A stretch of DNA of 64,000 nucleotides from Lasiosphaeria ovina. Its lineage: Eukaryota; Ascomycota; Sordariomycetes; Sordariales; Lasiosphaeriaceae. Position 1 is the first letter of the stretch, and every line of letters starts with the position of its first letter. Below, in pieces: positions 11,650 to 21,209 of this stretch. The stretch lies in the NCBI GenBank assembly GCA_033439765.1, contig JAULSN010000006.1:2480001-2544000 (forward strand), in the 5' to 3' direction. A model generated the notes under the pieces. It searched no databases. It was not told where the DNA came from and was given only the letters and a program-made list of their open reading frames with translations. Position numbers and translations under genes: made by a program.

Positions 11650-13094
11650 TCACCTCCATCTCGCCAATCCTGGTGTTGCCGGCGCCGTTGACTCCCCTAA
11701 CACCTCTGCGCCACGCACGCCAAGCCAGCAGCGGCCCACCAGCCTGTAGACGCAGTCTTCGCGCCTCTCGCCGGTGCCCCTCTCGTCGACCAGCCTAAAG
11801 ACATGCCGCGACGCCGGCCGCGCAGAGCTGATGCCACTCCCGACCCAATTCTGCGGGAAGAAGGAGTGGAGTGTCCCCTTGCGACACTTGAGCCCGAGGA
11901 CACGATCCCCGGGCTGCACGGCACAAAACCCCTAAGCGAGCATACACGTGTCTGGCCCCCCCGCCGCCGACGCACACAGGAACAGGCAGCTGCCGATGTC
12001 GCGCACAAGAGCATTTCGACCAGGCACCCATTGCTGATCAGCGCGCGCGCGAACGATTTGTACACCTCGGCGGTCGTGTGCGCGTAGGTGGCGTGGAAGA
12101 GCACTGGTGTGGGAACGGCTGGGTTGTTGATGTCGTCGGCCAGCCCGATCAGCGTGAACACGCGGTCGCGCTCGTCGGAGCAGCCGAAGTGGTCTAACTG
12201 GTGCAGCAGCTGCAGGATCCCGTGCCGCTTGAGCCGCCAGCTAGACCAGCTGCGGTCGTTGTTGTCCTGCAGGGGGATGTTGTTCTACGCGTGCCACAGC
12301 GTCCACAGGTTGTGGATTGTGCGGGTTGAGTTGTCGACCAGGATGTCGCCTTCCTTGTCGGGGGACTCGGCAAAGGTTGGCTCTGAGGGCGAGTAGTCTG
12401 AATATTGATCTTCTTTCGCTTGTATTTCGTCGATGTCGTCTTGGGGTGGGTCGTCGGCAGGCATTCAAGACGAGTTCAAGACGAGCTCCTAGATGATCCA
12501 GCAGCAGCTGAACCACGGGTGTGTGAGCAACTGCGACACGTGGTTTCGAAACGCCCGTTTCTCGTCCGTCATGGGCTCTTCGGCCTTGTTGGGGTCCAGA
12601 GCCAGCCGCCACGACGTCGCCCGCATAGCCCTCATCAGCTCGACGTGCTGTGGGTCGTCGCCGAGCCACACGATGACGCGCGACACGAAGCGGTAGATGT
12701 TGAACGTGAGCGGGAGCTGGAAGCTCTTCTCGGCGTTGTCCCGCTGGTTGATGCACACGGCGTCGACCCATATCCGCTCGAGCGAGTTGATGGCCCTGAT
12801 GTGCCGCAGGGCCGAGGCCAGGTTGGGCGTGATGCCGATGGTCGCGCCGCCGATGGTCGCGCCGCCGATGGTCGCGCCGCCGATGGTCAGGCTTTCGGTG
12901 AGCTCGAGTGTGCCCCACGTGTAGGAGAGCGCTGCATAGGCAAGTCGGTCTTCGTCGTCGAGGTCCACATCGATGAGATGGGCTCTCAGTTGTGAGGTGG
13001 TGTCGTCACCTTCGCGGAGCACTTCCAGAACGCGGATATATCTGCTGGATGGCAAAGGCTTATATATAAAACTTGGCAGTAGAGAAGGTTCCAT
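11650..13094 (-). pseudogene. Heterokaryon-incompatibility (HET) domain pseudogene
   Basis: From an ATG at 13094 the frame encodes a HET domain: YAALSYTWG (motif I), IWVDAVCINQRDNAEKSFQ (motif II) and HPWFSCCWII, then a TAG where HET proteins have Q-E (motif III). The same frame then meets a TGA about 20 nt on and a TAG at about 12285, but goes on reading as protein (RDRVFTLIGLADDINNPAVP) to about 12000. There a frameshift moves the C-terminal part (GDRVLGLK, FRLVDERGTG, YRLVGRCW) to another phase, ending at 11650. The CAG-to-TAG type stops fit RIP-like mutation. A tandem repeat expands the loop after motif I. HET proteins trigger cell death in non-self recognition; this copy should be non-functional beyond a truncated HET domain. 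Confidence 0.8.
12835..12888. repeat. 15-bp tandem repeat inside the HET pseudogene
   Basis: Unit CCGATGGTCGCGCCG, 3.6 identical copies. On the minus strand it encodes repeated (A)TIGG pentapeptides between HET motifs I and II, keeping frame. Confidence 0.9.
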
Positions 13095-14170
13095 TGTGTA
13101 GCGGCATTGAAGAGTGAATTTCATGGTCATACGTGCTGTTGTGCAGGAACTTGGGAAGTGGGACAGAAACAAGAAAAACCAAAGGCAATGAACAAAAGAA
13201 CAAGGACACTTCAATCAGAAATTTGCTTCTCATTAGCGCTGTGTTTTTCACCTAGCAGTCTCAGGCAACTCCGGTCGTTGCTCATGTAAGAAACCAGAAG
13301 TCTAGTCGGCAAGACTACCAAGTAGATATGCCCTTTCGTCCAATCTGTAAACCGCTAGCGACAGTGTATCGACTTCCCTATTGTTCCAAAACAATGTGCT
13401 TTCAGTGGCTGCTCAACCCTTGAGGTTTATTAGGGGGACGTTGCAAAACATAGCTTCCCTCTCTATAGGCTACTGTCAATGAGGCACGATACCAAGACTT
13501 TCCCGAGAAGTGCCCAGCAGCAATGGCTTCTCCCGATAATCCCCGATAGTAATCCAACACTTCGGTTTCCTTTTCCTGCGAAGCTGCCATAAACTACCTT
13601 CCGTACATCCTGAAATTTTACGCACCTAATCAAAATATTTCGGATGGAATTAGCAGAGCCACCTAAGCGCCATTTCATTTTCTTGCTCAATAGTCGACAA
13701 CTCCAAATTCGCCAGTGAGCTAGGCCAGAGAGTACAACAACAGCAATGATTTCACGAGACCGGAAGACTGAATGCGCCACTGCCTGAACATATTTTATCT
13801 GGTATCCTCACGAACCTTGATCATCCAGCCGGTGTTACCCCTCAAAGGGGTTCAACATGCCAAGGCAGATACGGCGCGTTCAGCACATCCATATTAACGC
13901 CAACCATTCCCCGCCCGAGACCACGAGGATAACTGCTTCGCACAGCCTCAGATCCAACAGCCTGGCGTCATATGCTAACAACTGCACCCTCACGTAGGCC
14001 TTGTGACAAAGTTTCCCCCCCTCGCGGGCTTCTCCACTCGGTTAACCGAGAATCCCATCGACAACTTCCCAGCAAGGAACAAAAAGTAAAAACCACAAGC
14101 GGAGCTTCTCGCTCATTTGTGGCAAAATACTCCACAGGGCGCCGCTTCAAGGAGCGGAAGCAAAAAAGAA
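13095..14170. other. Intergenic
   Basis: Promoter side of the HET pseudogene and 3' flank of the tRNA. No convincing gene. Confidence 0.4.
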
Positions 14171-14259
14171 TGCGGTTTATGTGGATCGAACACATGACCT
14201 TCAGATAGGTGGATGAAGTGGACTTCAGTCTGACGCTCTCCCAACTGAGCTAAACCCGC
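14171..14259 (-). tRNA. tRNA-Phe (GAA) with a 16-nt intron
   Basis: The minus strand folds as a tRNA. The D arm is GCTC...GAGC. The anticodon stem CAGA/TCTG holds loop CTGAAGA, interrupted one base after the GAA anticodon by a 16-nt intron (TCCACTTCATCCACCT), the canonical position. The T arm is ATGTG-TTCGATC-CACAT and the discriminator base is A. The acceptor stem GCGGGTT/AAACCGC has one mismatch at the fifth pair (G opposite A), so the gene may be slightly decayed. Box A (TTTAGCTCAGTTGG) and box B (GTTCGATCC) are intact. A retroelement lies 138 bp upstream of its 5' end. Confidence 0.9.
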
Positions 14260-14397
14260 ATGGTTGGTTATTTTGTTGGTTTCATGCCGCCGTATTGCAC
14301 TCCATCGCCGACTTGAGCGACAACTTGATGCTGGTGTGTGTGGTATGTTAACGAACTGGATATTTTCACAACAGTTATTGCACATGGGATGGGATAT

Positions 14398-14704
14398 TGT
14401 CGCCAGAAATTGACCCTTGCCTACGAAATTGACCGGTTTCGTCCCTTGCTTATGCAAATGCCTGTTTTTCTTCCCTTACACCCGCCCTTGCGTTCGGAAT
14501 GCCCTCAAACCGACCACATTCCTTACACCGGAGATTCGTTCCTTTCTACGGCATTCCTTTTGCCCGGAAAGCCTACCCTGAATATGGATTTCCGTGGGGA
14601 TATTCAGCGATCTTGTTGGCTATAAGAAGATGTTTTTCTACTTGTATTTTAGACCGATCTAACCAGACAATTCAATACTCAGTCAATCCAGATCACGTGC
14701 AACA
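14398..14704 (+). repeat. Left LTR (307 bp), TG...CA ends
   Basis: Starts TGTCGCCAGAAATTGACCC and ends CACGTGCAACA. It is nearly repeated in reverse complement at the right end of the element. Its orientation is opposite to that expected for a 3' LTR of the minus-strand gag. Confidence 0.85.
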
Positions 14705-14705
14705 G

Positions 14706-14930
14706 TTACGAGCCCGGAATGACGGCCGTATCCTGGAGGGTCAGATCAACCGTGTTCTTTCCGTTCGGACCGTTGAGGGCGTTCTTGATGACCCAAGTGC
14801 CTCTGCCTTGAATGGCCAGGCAGCTGTCGCCGACCTGTACGAAGTCGTCTGCCGAGGGCGTGAACTTGCCGGGCTTCAGTGCAGCCTTGGGGTTGACAAC
14901 GTGGATGGAAGCGCCGGTATCGAAGATGAT
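14706..14930 (-). pseudogene. Retroelement aspartic protease fragment
   Basis: The frame, -1 relative to gag, reads IIFDTGASIHVVN, the DTGA active-site motif of retroviral-type aspartic proteases. It continues about 70 residues to a TAA at 14706, directly beside the left LTR. The protein is cut where the inverted LTR was joined, so it is not functional. Confidence 0.8.
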
Positions 14931-16057
14931 TGATCGTGAGAGAGGGTGAGGGCCGTAGTTGACCGTTCGTTGACCGTGGAAACAACCACTGCAACCGAGT
15001 TCTTCGGCCAGCTTTCTTCATCGCCTGCTCTGCTCTTGATCTTCTGAACCAGGTCGTTCCATTCAGGCTTCTTCAGTTCCTCACGGGCGTAGTCCAGCCT
15101 TCTCTTGGGGGTATTGTACCGGCCTTTCTTCCCCGTGATGATTTCCTGCAGGGCCCAGCACTTCTCTGGCTTATGGAAAGCAGGGTCAGGTCGACAAGGG
15201 CATGTGTAGGTTGGTCGATCGCCTTCCTGCTTGCCGTTGAAGGTGGCGGTGGTGGCGAAGGCACTGTTGTGGCTGTTTTTTCCTGACTGGGCTTCATAGA
15301 TCAACTTGAAAATGTTGGCGTAGTAGGGCAGGTCCTTTTGCGCGGAGCCGGCTAGCTCAGCCTTCACTGTGTCCATCATCATAATGCTCATCCAGCTCGG
15401 GTCGTATAAACCTACCGCTCTAGCGAAGTCCTTGAGTGCTAGGGTGCCCTCGATTTCGCAGATATCGAGCCTGACTGCTTCGCTGTATGCTTTTTGCCAC
15501 TGGAGTAGCCATTTGGCGGGTGAGATGGACTTATTTGGCTTCTTGAGGACGGCCCGGTAGGCCTGGCGAGCTCTTTCAACCTCTACTTCCGTTGAGATCG
15601 AAACCAGGCTATGAAGCTTCTTGACGATCGCCTTCAGGGTCGCATCTTCAGGCTCAGCGGGGTTGGCGTACGTGGCGGCAGTGCTTGTGCGAATCCATTC
15701 CTTGACCTCCCGAATCAGGGCTCTTTGTTCCTTGTAGGCTTTGTAATCGAGGAGTTGTCGGGCTTCAAACGAGCGCCAGGCTTGCATCTGCTGAGCTGTT
15801 GCGTTATCGGCTAGGCCGCGCTTCTCTTCATCGGTCCGGCGTGTTGCTTGAGGGTAGCGATGATCAAGGAAGTCCTCGTAGTCGCTGATGATGACCTTCG
15901 TGAGCGGGGTCCAGTTGTCGTTGTTGATATCAACGGCTCCGCCGAGGTCCCGATCGCCAGCGACCTTCTTGAGGGCAGTGTACCATGCGGGCCACTCTGA
16001 CGGGCGCGTCAGAACGGGCTTGTAAAAGGTGGTGGCTGCTGTAGCTGATGAAGCCAT
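14876..16057 (-). CDS. Copia-type Gag (393 aa)
   Basis: The open frame from the ATG at 16057 (MASSATAATTFYKPVLTRPS) runs to 14876. It has the helical capsid-like region of fungal Ty1/copia Gag proteins and a zinc knuckle-like CPC...H...C at C286, C288, H295 and C300 (CX1CX6HX4C). Gag packages element RNA in virus-like particles. It overlaps the protease frame by about 55 nt in the -1 phase, either programmed frameshifting or a mutation. The frame extends upstream into the LTR, but this ATG lies after the primer-binding site and is preferred. No intact polymerase is present here. Confidence 0.75.
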   Translation of the reverse strand: MASSATAATTFYKPVLTRPSEWPAWYTALKKVAGDRDLGGAVDINNDNWTPLTKVIISDYEDFLDHRYPQATRRTDEEKRGLADNATAQQMQAWRSFEARQLLDYKAYKEQRALIREVKEWIRTSTAATYANPAEPEDATLKAIVKKLHSLVSISTEVEVERARQAYRAVLKKPNKSISPAKWLLQWQKAYSEAVRLDICEIEGTLALKDFARAVGLYDPSWMSIMMMDTVKAELAGSAQKDLPYYANIFKLIYEAQSGKNSHNSAFATTATFNGKQEGDRPTYTCPCRPDPAFHKPEKCWALQEIITGKKGRYNTPKRRLDYAREELKKPEWNDLVQKIKSRAGDEESWPKNSVAVVVSTVNERSTTALTLSHDQSSSIPALPSTLSTPRLH

Positions 16058-16193
16058 TGTCGATTTGACTGAACGAATGAATGAAGGATTGAATGGATTG
16101 AATGAGGCTTGAGAAAGCAATCTGTATGCTAGGATCAGGAGCTTGGAAACGAGGTGCGAAAAGTGCTGTTGCGGAAGCGATTTTGGTTTTAGG

Positions 16194-16206
16194 CCGGGCT
16201 CGTAAC
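16194..16206 (-). other. Primer-binding site, half-tRNA type
   Basis: GTTACGAGCCCGG directly follows the CAACA end of the minus-strand LTR. From memory it differs by one base from the complement of the initiator-tRNA anticodon arm (GTTATGAGCCCGG), the primer type used by copia and Ty5. An identical 13-mer lies at 14705-14717 on the + strand. Confidence 0.5.
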
Positions 16207-16243
16207 TGTTGCACGTAATCTGGATTGACTGAGCATTGAATTG

Positions 16244-16806
16244 TGTCGCCAAGAAATGATCCCTGCTTATGCAAATGCCTGCTTTTCTTTCCTTTGCACC
16301 CGCCCTTGCGTTCGGAATACCCTCAATCCGACTGCATCCCTTGCACCGGAGATCCGTTCGTTTCTACGGCCTTCTTTTTGCCCGGACTGCCTGCCCGGAA
16401 TACGGACTTCCGTGGAGATATTCAGTGATCCTGTTGGCTACAAGAAGATGCTATTTGTCGCCCTATAATTGACCCTAGTGTGCAAAATGAGCCATTCTCT
16501 TTCCTAGCTTCTGTTGACTTCCTTAGCTTACGCCCGAATGCCCTCAAGCTCCCTCACAACCGGAGATCCGCTCAGTCTACGGCATTCCGGTTGCCCTGAA
16601 GGCCCGGCCGGGATGCGGATTTCCGTGGGTATATTCAGGGGTCTTGTTGGCTATATAACGACGATTTTTACCTGTATTTTAGACCGATCTAATCAGACAA
16701 TTCAATGCTCAGTCAATCCAGATCACGTGCAACACTATTTTACCTGTATTTTAGACCTACCTAACCAGACAATTCAATGCTCAGTCAATCCAGATCACGT
16801 GCAACA
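16244..16806 (+). repeat. Nested solo LTR A (279 bp plus insertion)
   Basis: TGTCGCC at 16244 to CAACA at 16806, inserted in the right LTR and itself interrupted at 16456-16734. Its own sequence (16244-16455 plus 16740-16806) is 279 bp. It lacks about 28 bp near the 5' end relative to the 307-bp LTR. Confidence 0.8.
16456..16734 (+). repeat. Nested solo LTR B (279 bp), target duplication CTATT
   Basis: TGTCGCC...CAACA flanked by CTATT at 16451-16455 and 16735-16739, inserted into solo LTR A. More diverged in its middle than the other copies. Confidence 0.85.
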
Positions 16807-17086
16807 AACTGTCTGGTTAGATCGGTCTAAAATACAAGTAAAAAAGCATCTTCTTATAACCAACAAGATCGCTGAATATCCCCACGGAAATCCGTATTCA
16901 GGGTGGGCATTCCGGGCAAAGGAATGCCGTAGAAAGGAACGAATCTCCGGTGTAAGGGATGTGGTCGGTTTGAGGGCATTCCGAACGCAAGGGCGGGTGT
17001 AAGGGAAGAAAAACAGGCATTTGCATAAGCAAGGGAAGAAAAACGGTCAATTTCGTAGGCAAGGGTCAATTTCTGGCGACAGATAT

Positions 17087-19406
17087 AATTAGTAATCCTT
17101 TTTTCCCCGTTCGCTAATAGGTTTCGAATTATCTCTTGGCCTTCCCCAGCTCTTCACGCGACTCGTTCTTACTTGGCGAGTTTGTTTTCACATTATATAA
17201 TTGGACAAGATAACGATATTAGTGTTGTTGGTAGGGTTCCCTTTATTCTTCCCATATTCAGCCAGATAGGTAAGTAATTAGGATGCAATCACCTGACCTT
17301 GCATATTCTCCCTTTTCTATTCTGCACTGCGCAAGGTCTCGGGAGGTCGCAGGTATACGTCATTCTTGTCCAAATTGTGGCTCTCGGGTGTCTAATTGGG
17401 TCGAAAATTTCAGCCATTGAGATATCCGTACTAATTCGGGAATATTAAACGTGATTGGCTAGGAGGTCGGGTTCTCGGTGAGAGCGAGGCGAAGCAAAGC
17501 TCATAGATAAGCCAAGGTGAGGACCGTCGACATATGATTATATACCTGCTCCAGCCCTGGCAGAGTCAAAACGCGGTTCCCCTCCGTTTCGAATCTTGTT
17601 TCCTGATTCTGTCTCGGTCGACGGACCAAGCTGTTGTTATCTATATCGTCGTGGCTGACGCTTGGGTCCGTCTCACCAACTTGGCACCCACTACCACAGC
17701 CTGCACAACCCCCACTGATATTCATAGAAGGATGCATCTGAACTCCTGGTTTCGAGGCCCAATCGGGATTCTTGGCCCGGTCGGTGGGGTAAGCCTGGCA
17801 TCGCCATCATAGCCGAGAACTATTTCAACCAATCCCAGATCAACCATTGCCTCTTGCTCGCGAATATTCCGGTTTCTGCGACAAAATGGGCGGCTACATG
17901 TTGGACAGGTCGGCGAGCATTGCTACTCTGAAGGGCTCGTCGTTGCAGCACTCCCGTCCCGTTCTCGTTCACTGGCGTCGTACCCCGCGTGGCGCGGACG
18001 AAGCGAACCAAGGCAGATTAGAACATCAAACAAGACAGCCTCGCCTACTACTACCCCAGACAGTGTTTCAATCCGGGGGGCAGCAGCAGCAGCAGCAGTT
18101 GGACACCCCAATAGATGCCAAGCACCGCTGCCGTTTTTCTCAGCTCCCCCCTGTCAGCGACGCAGAGAGTCCCGCATCACATGCAGTCTGGTTCCATTTA
18201 TATCACGGAGATATATCCCGTTTGGATGCGCTTGCGCTTGATGCTACCAGGCCCGGCATCGTCATTGTTCCTGGGCCCGCGTCGACCACAGCGAGTGGTG
18301 GCTGACCGGCCCGCACGCAGCCGCACCCCCTCCGCAGGACGAAGAGCAGCCGGGCTGAGCCGCAACTCCCTGCATGTGGGCATGCAGCCTGGTACGTACT
18401 GCGGCGTAAGCCACCACGTTTTGTCGGCCAACTTTACTCCGCGTCTCCACCGCCAACACGCACACCCACGGCACAACGGTGAGTCGACAAGCGTCGAAAA
18501 CGGGCCAGGATGGGAATCCTGGATTTTCACGTGGCAGCCATCAATGATGACAGCCAGCCCGCCCCCCAAACTATCAGACGAAAGTGCGCCATTTCGGCAC
18601 CCAATGCCTACCTAGCCGAGATTTCTGCTTGATTGCCATCAACAACCCAACTTTAAGGCGGAGGTTCTCCTGCCACCCCTGGTATACAAATGGCGTTTGA
18701 CTGTATATTTAGCAGTAGCTTTCATTCGCCTCCTTCTATGGGGTTACCGTTGGCATCACACCCGAAACCATCGTTGCTACCCCAGAAAAAAACACAAAAA
18801 CACTTCATAAAAATCGCAATATGATAGCTCCGGGCCCGCGGGATCACTAACTAATTGTTTCGGGCTAACTAGGTGAGGGTTGCAAGAAGAGGACTGTGGC
18901 CACTGGATAAGAGTCATAATGGGCAAGACGTCTTCGTACCTCGCTATAATTCGTGCCAGGATTCTTTGGCAAGTACTACCTTGGATAGATAACCATTGAC
19001 ATGTAAATGGAGATTATGGTGAGCCTAGCTGAGCAATGGTGAAATACCAACAAAGACTGGAGGGGAAATTTCGAGGACCTCAAACCCAAAGTTCCAAAAG
19101 ATAAGTATCAGTGGTGGCAGTTATTGAACCGCCGATACCAAGAAACGAGTCCTATGAGAACATAGAAACCGTGATAGATTCACCACGCTCGTGCCGGTGG
19201 GGCCATAGTCCGGAAGAGACATATTGACGTCACGATCGACGAGGAAGATTAGTAGAATGGTGATTGTTAATGTCAGAATGCAAATTGAGATGAACTGTTG
19301 AAACATTTGGGCTTCTCCGCACCGACACCCGTCGCCCAAACTCCAGCCACCCACGGCAGACTCATAACATACCCGCCAAAAAAAGGAAAGTACATAATAA
19401 TAATCA
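17087..19406. other. Gene-poor stretch
   Basis: 2.3 kb with AT-rich blocks (17090-17480, 18780-19280) and only short open frames in all phases. A CAG run at 18081-18099 is the only simple repeat seen. No gene or transposon recognised. Confidence 0.4.
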
Positions 19407-21209
19407 TCAACCTTGGCGGAGCATCTGCTCCAGCAACCCAAAGTCCCCCTTCAGAGACCCTATCCCCCGGCGGCCCGCCAGCATGCTCTCGTGGTCGTCC
19501 TGCCTGACGGCCAGCTCCAACATACTCTGCACGTGGCTCACTCGCTGCACGGCCCCGGTCGGGCGCGAGTACGGCGACGAGCTCCCAGGCCTACCCGGCC
19601 CCCCTGGTGACGGCGGCGTCACCACGCGGCTGCCGCCCTGGCTCTCGCCCCCGGTCAGGCTTGCGAGCGCGCCGAGCAGCCGGTCGATGCGCTCCATCAG
19701 GTGGGCCCCGAGCTGGACGAGCAGCAGGGCCTGGAGAGCGCAGTCTTGCTGGATTTGGATCCTGCCAAACTTTAGACCTGGCAGGTTGGCCATCCGGCTC
19801 TGCCCGTGCGCGGCGCCAGGCTGGAAGGCGTCGTGCATGTACTGTATGAGGTTGCTGTAGATGCACATTAGACGCGTGTAGCACGAGACGATGGCGAGAG
19901 TGGTGTGCACGTCTGGCAGCGCGACATGGTGTCCCGGCCCGTCTCCCCCGGTGAGCTGCTGTTCTTCTGGCTTGACGTTGGTTTCTGGTTGCCCTCCGAA
20001 TCCCGACTCGCTTGTGTCGGTGGGCGTTTGGGGTTCGCGGAGACCGAATTCCGTGACGCAGTCCGAGCAGGTCGCCGGCACGAACAGCTCCAGGATGTCG
20101 ACAAAGCTCTGGGTTACACAGAGAATCCCCTCGACCGGGTAGCCCTCGCACCCGAACGGGTGGCTGGTGGGCTTGGAAATCCGTGCCGTCTCAGCAGCCA
20201 GTGAGTAGAGGCTCGCGCTCACTGTGAAGATTTTCTGGACAGTCGCATCCAGATTAGCTGACGCCCTGGGACCCATGCAATGCCGTGAATCGTCGGTTGC
20301 GGCAGAGGGTTGTGGCGGAGGCTCTTGCACATCCTTTGGAGGCAGTGTTCCAAGGTCAAGACTGGGTTTACGGTGCTGGTAGGGAGGCAGAGAAGGTGGC
20401 GGTGTTAGTCCGAGTCCCGGGTTTTCTGGAGGCGGGACTGCAGCTGGAAAGGTCATGTCGAACATGGTATCGTCGCTGATGGGCGATTGGTCAAAGACAA
20501 ACATGTGGGGGTCGCTAAAAGCGGTGTTGAGGCTATTTGGAGTGAGCGAGTGCATCTGGTATTGCTCACTCGTCCGATGCATGTCCACGTCTCTCAGGTT
20601 CTGCCCAAGCGGGTCGTTGACGTGTTGGGTCAAATCTGTTGTTGAGGATGTTGCATTGGGCAGGCACATTTGTTGGCCGCCCAGGTCTGGTGGGCTCGGA
20701 CCAAACGAGGTCAGGTCGAGCATGTTGAACTCAAAATCCAGATGGAGCTGGCTCATCTCATGGATCTGGGGCGCGCCTACCGCGGCGGCATCACCCTCGC
20801 TGCACTTGAGCCTTTTGTCTTGGCCGGTGTGGATGTTGGGAAGGTGCGAGATCGTTGAGCCTTCCGTTCCGGTGACTGAGGACGGAGACGACCTGGATGT
20901 CGCTTGGCGCCGCTTTGCCTTCTGGGTCCTTCCTTCCTTGTTGCTACTCAAGGGTCTTCCGACGCGCACGGTTGGTGATTGGACACATTCTGTGCCCGCC
21001 CTCTGACACCGCTGACAGGGCATATCAGGAATCCCATTGTGGTAGGCGAGATTTGGGATCTTGTCAGGTCCATCGTACTGGCAGCGAAGTTTCTGCGAAC
21101 GACATCTGTCACAGGCAGCGTGTCGGAGCTGCCTCCCTAAGACAAGAAAGCCTGATGGCTGCAGTATCGACAGATTCGGAATCCTCTTTGGGTCCGCGGG
21201 TGATGTCAT
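19407..21209 (-). CDS. Zn(II)2Cys6 transcription factor (600 aa)
   Basis: Single-exon protein with an N-terminal binuclear zinc cluster, CDRCRSQKLRC...CQRCQRAGTEC (C33, C36, C43, C65, C68, C75). The spacing between the third and fourth cysteines is 21, longer than the usual 6-12. A basic linker (KEGRTQKAKRRQ) follows, as in Gal4-type DNA-binding proteins. The middle is Pro/Ser-rich. The C-terminal third (about 320-600) is helical with a conserved-looking IVSCYTRLMCIYSNLI stretch and LQALLLVQLGAHLMERIDRL, reminiscent of AflR-like regulators; this is inference. Nuclear regulator; no biosynthetic gene cluster lies around it, so its targets are unknown. Start at 21209. Confidence 0.85.
   Translation of the reverse strand: MTSPADPKRIPNLSILQPSGFLVLGRQLRHAACDRCRSQKLRCQYDGPDKIPNLAYHNGIPDMPCQRCQRAGTECVQSPTVRVGRPLSSNKEGRTQKAKRRQATSRSSPSSVTGTEGSTISHLPNIHTGQDKRLKCSEGDAAAVGAPQIHEMSQLHLDFEFNMLDLTSFGPSPPDLGGQQMCLPNATSSTTDLTQHVNDPLGQNLRDVDMHRTSEQYQMHSLTPNSLNTAFSDPHMFVFDQSPISDDTMFDMTFPAAVPPPENPGLGLTPPPSLPPYQHRKPSLDLGTLPPKDVQEPPPQPSAATDDSRHCMGPRASANLDATVQKIFTVSASLYSLAAETARISKPTSHPFGCEGYPVEGILCVTQSFVDILELFVPATCSDCVTEFGLREPQTPTDTSESGFGGQPETNVKPEEQQLTGGDGPGHHVALPDVHTTLAIVSCYTRLMCIYSNLIQYMHDAFQPGAAHGQSRMANLPGLKFGRIQIQQDCALQALLLVQLGAHLMERIDRLLGALASLTGGESQGGSRVVTPPSPGGPGRPGSSSPYSRPTGAVQRVSHVQSMLELAVRQDDHESMLAGRRGIGSLKGDFGLLEQMLRQG

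Larger units (their letters stand above)
16207..17081 (-). repeat. Right LTR (inverted), split by nested insertions
   Basis: Pieces 16207-16243 (37 bp) and 16812-17081 (270 bp) together make 307 bp, the length of the left LTR, in reverse complement. Between them sit a solo LTR and its target duplication (AATTG at 16239-16243, AACTG at 16807-16811). Confidence 0.8.
14393..17086. mobile_element. Composite Ty1/copia-type retroelement with inverted LTRs, flanked by 5-bp duplication GATAT
   Basis: Direct repeats GATAT at 14393-14397 and 17082-17086 bound a unit that begins TGTCGCC (14398) and ends GGCGACA (17081). The left LTR is in + orientation (307 bp). The right LTR is in - orientation (307 bp once nested insertions are removed). 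The internal 1.5 kb carries gag and the start of protease on the minus strand. Reverse transcriptase, integrase and RNase H are absent. The 13-nt primer-binding-like sequence GTTACGAGCCCGG abuts the inner end of both LTRs, so the copy is not a simple deletion of a normal element. Confidence 0.85.
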
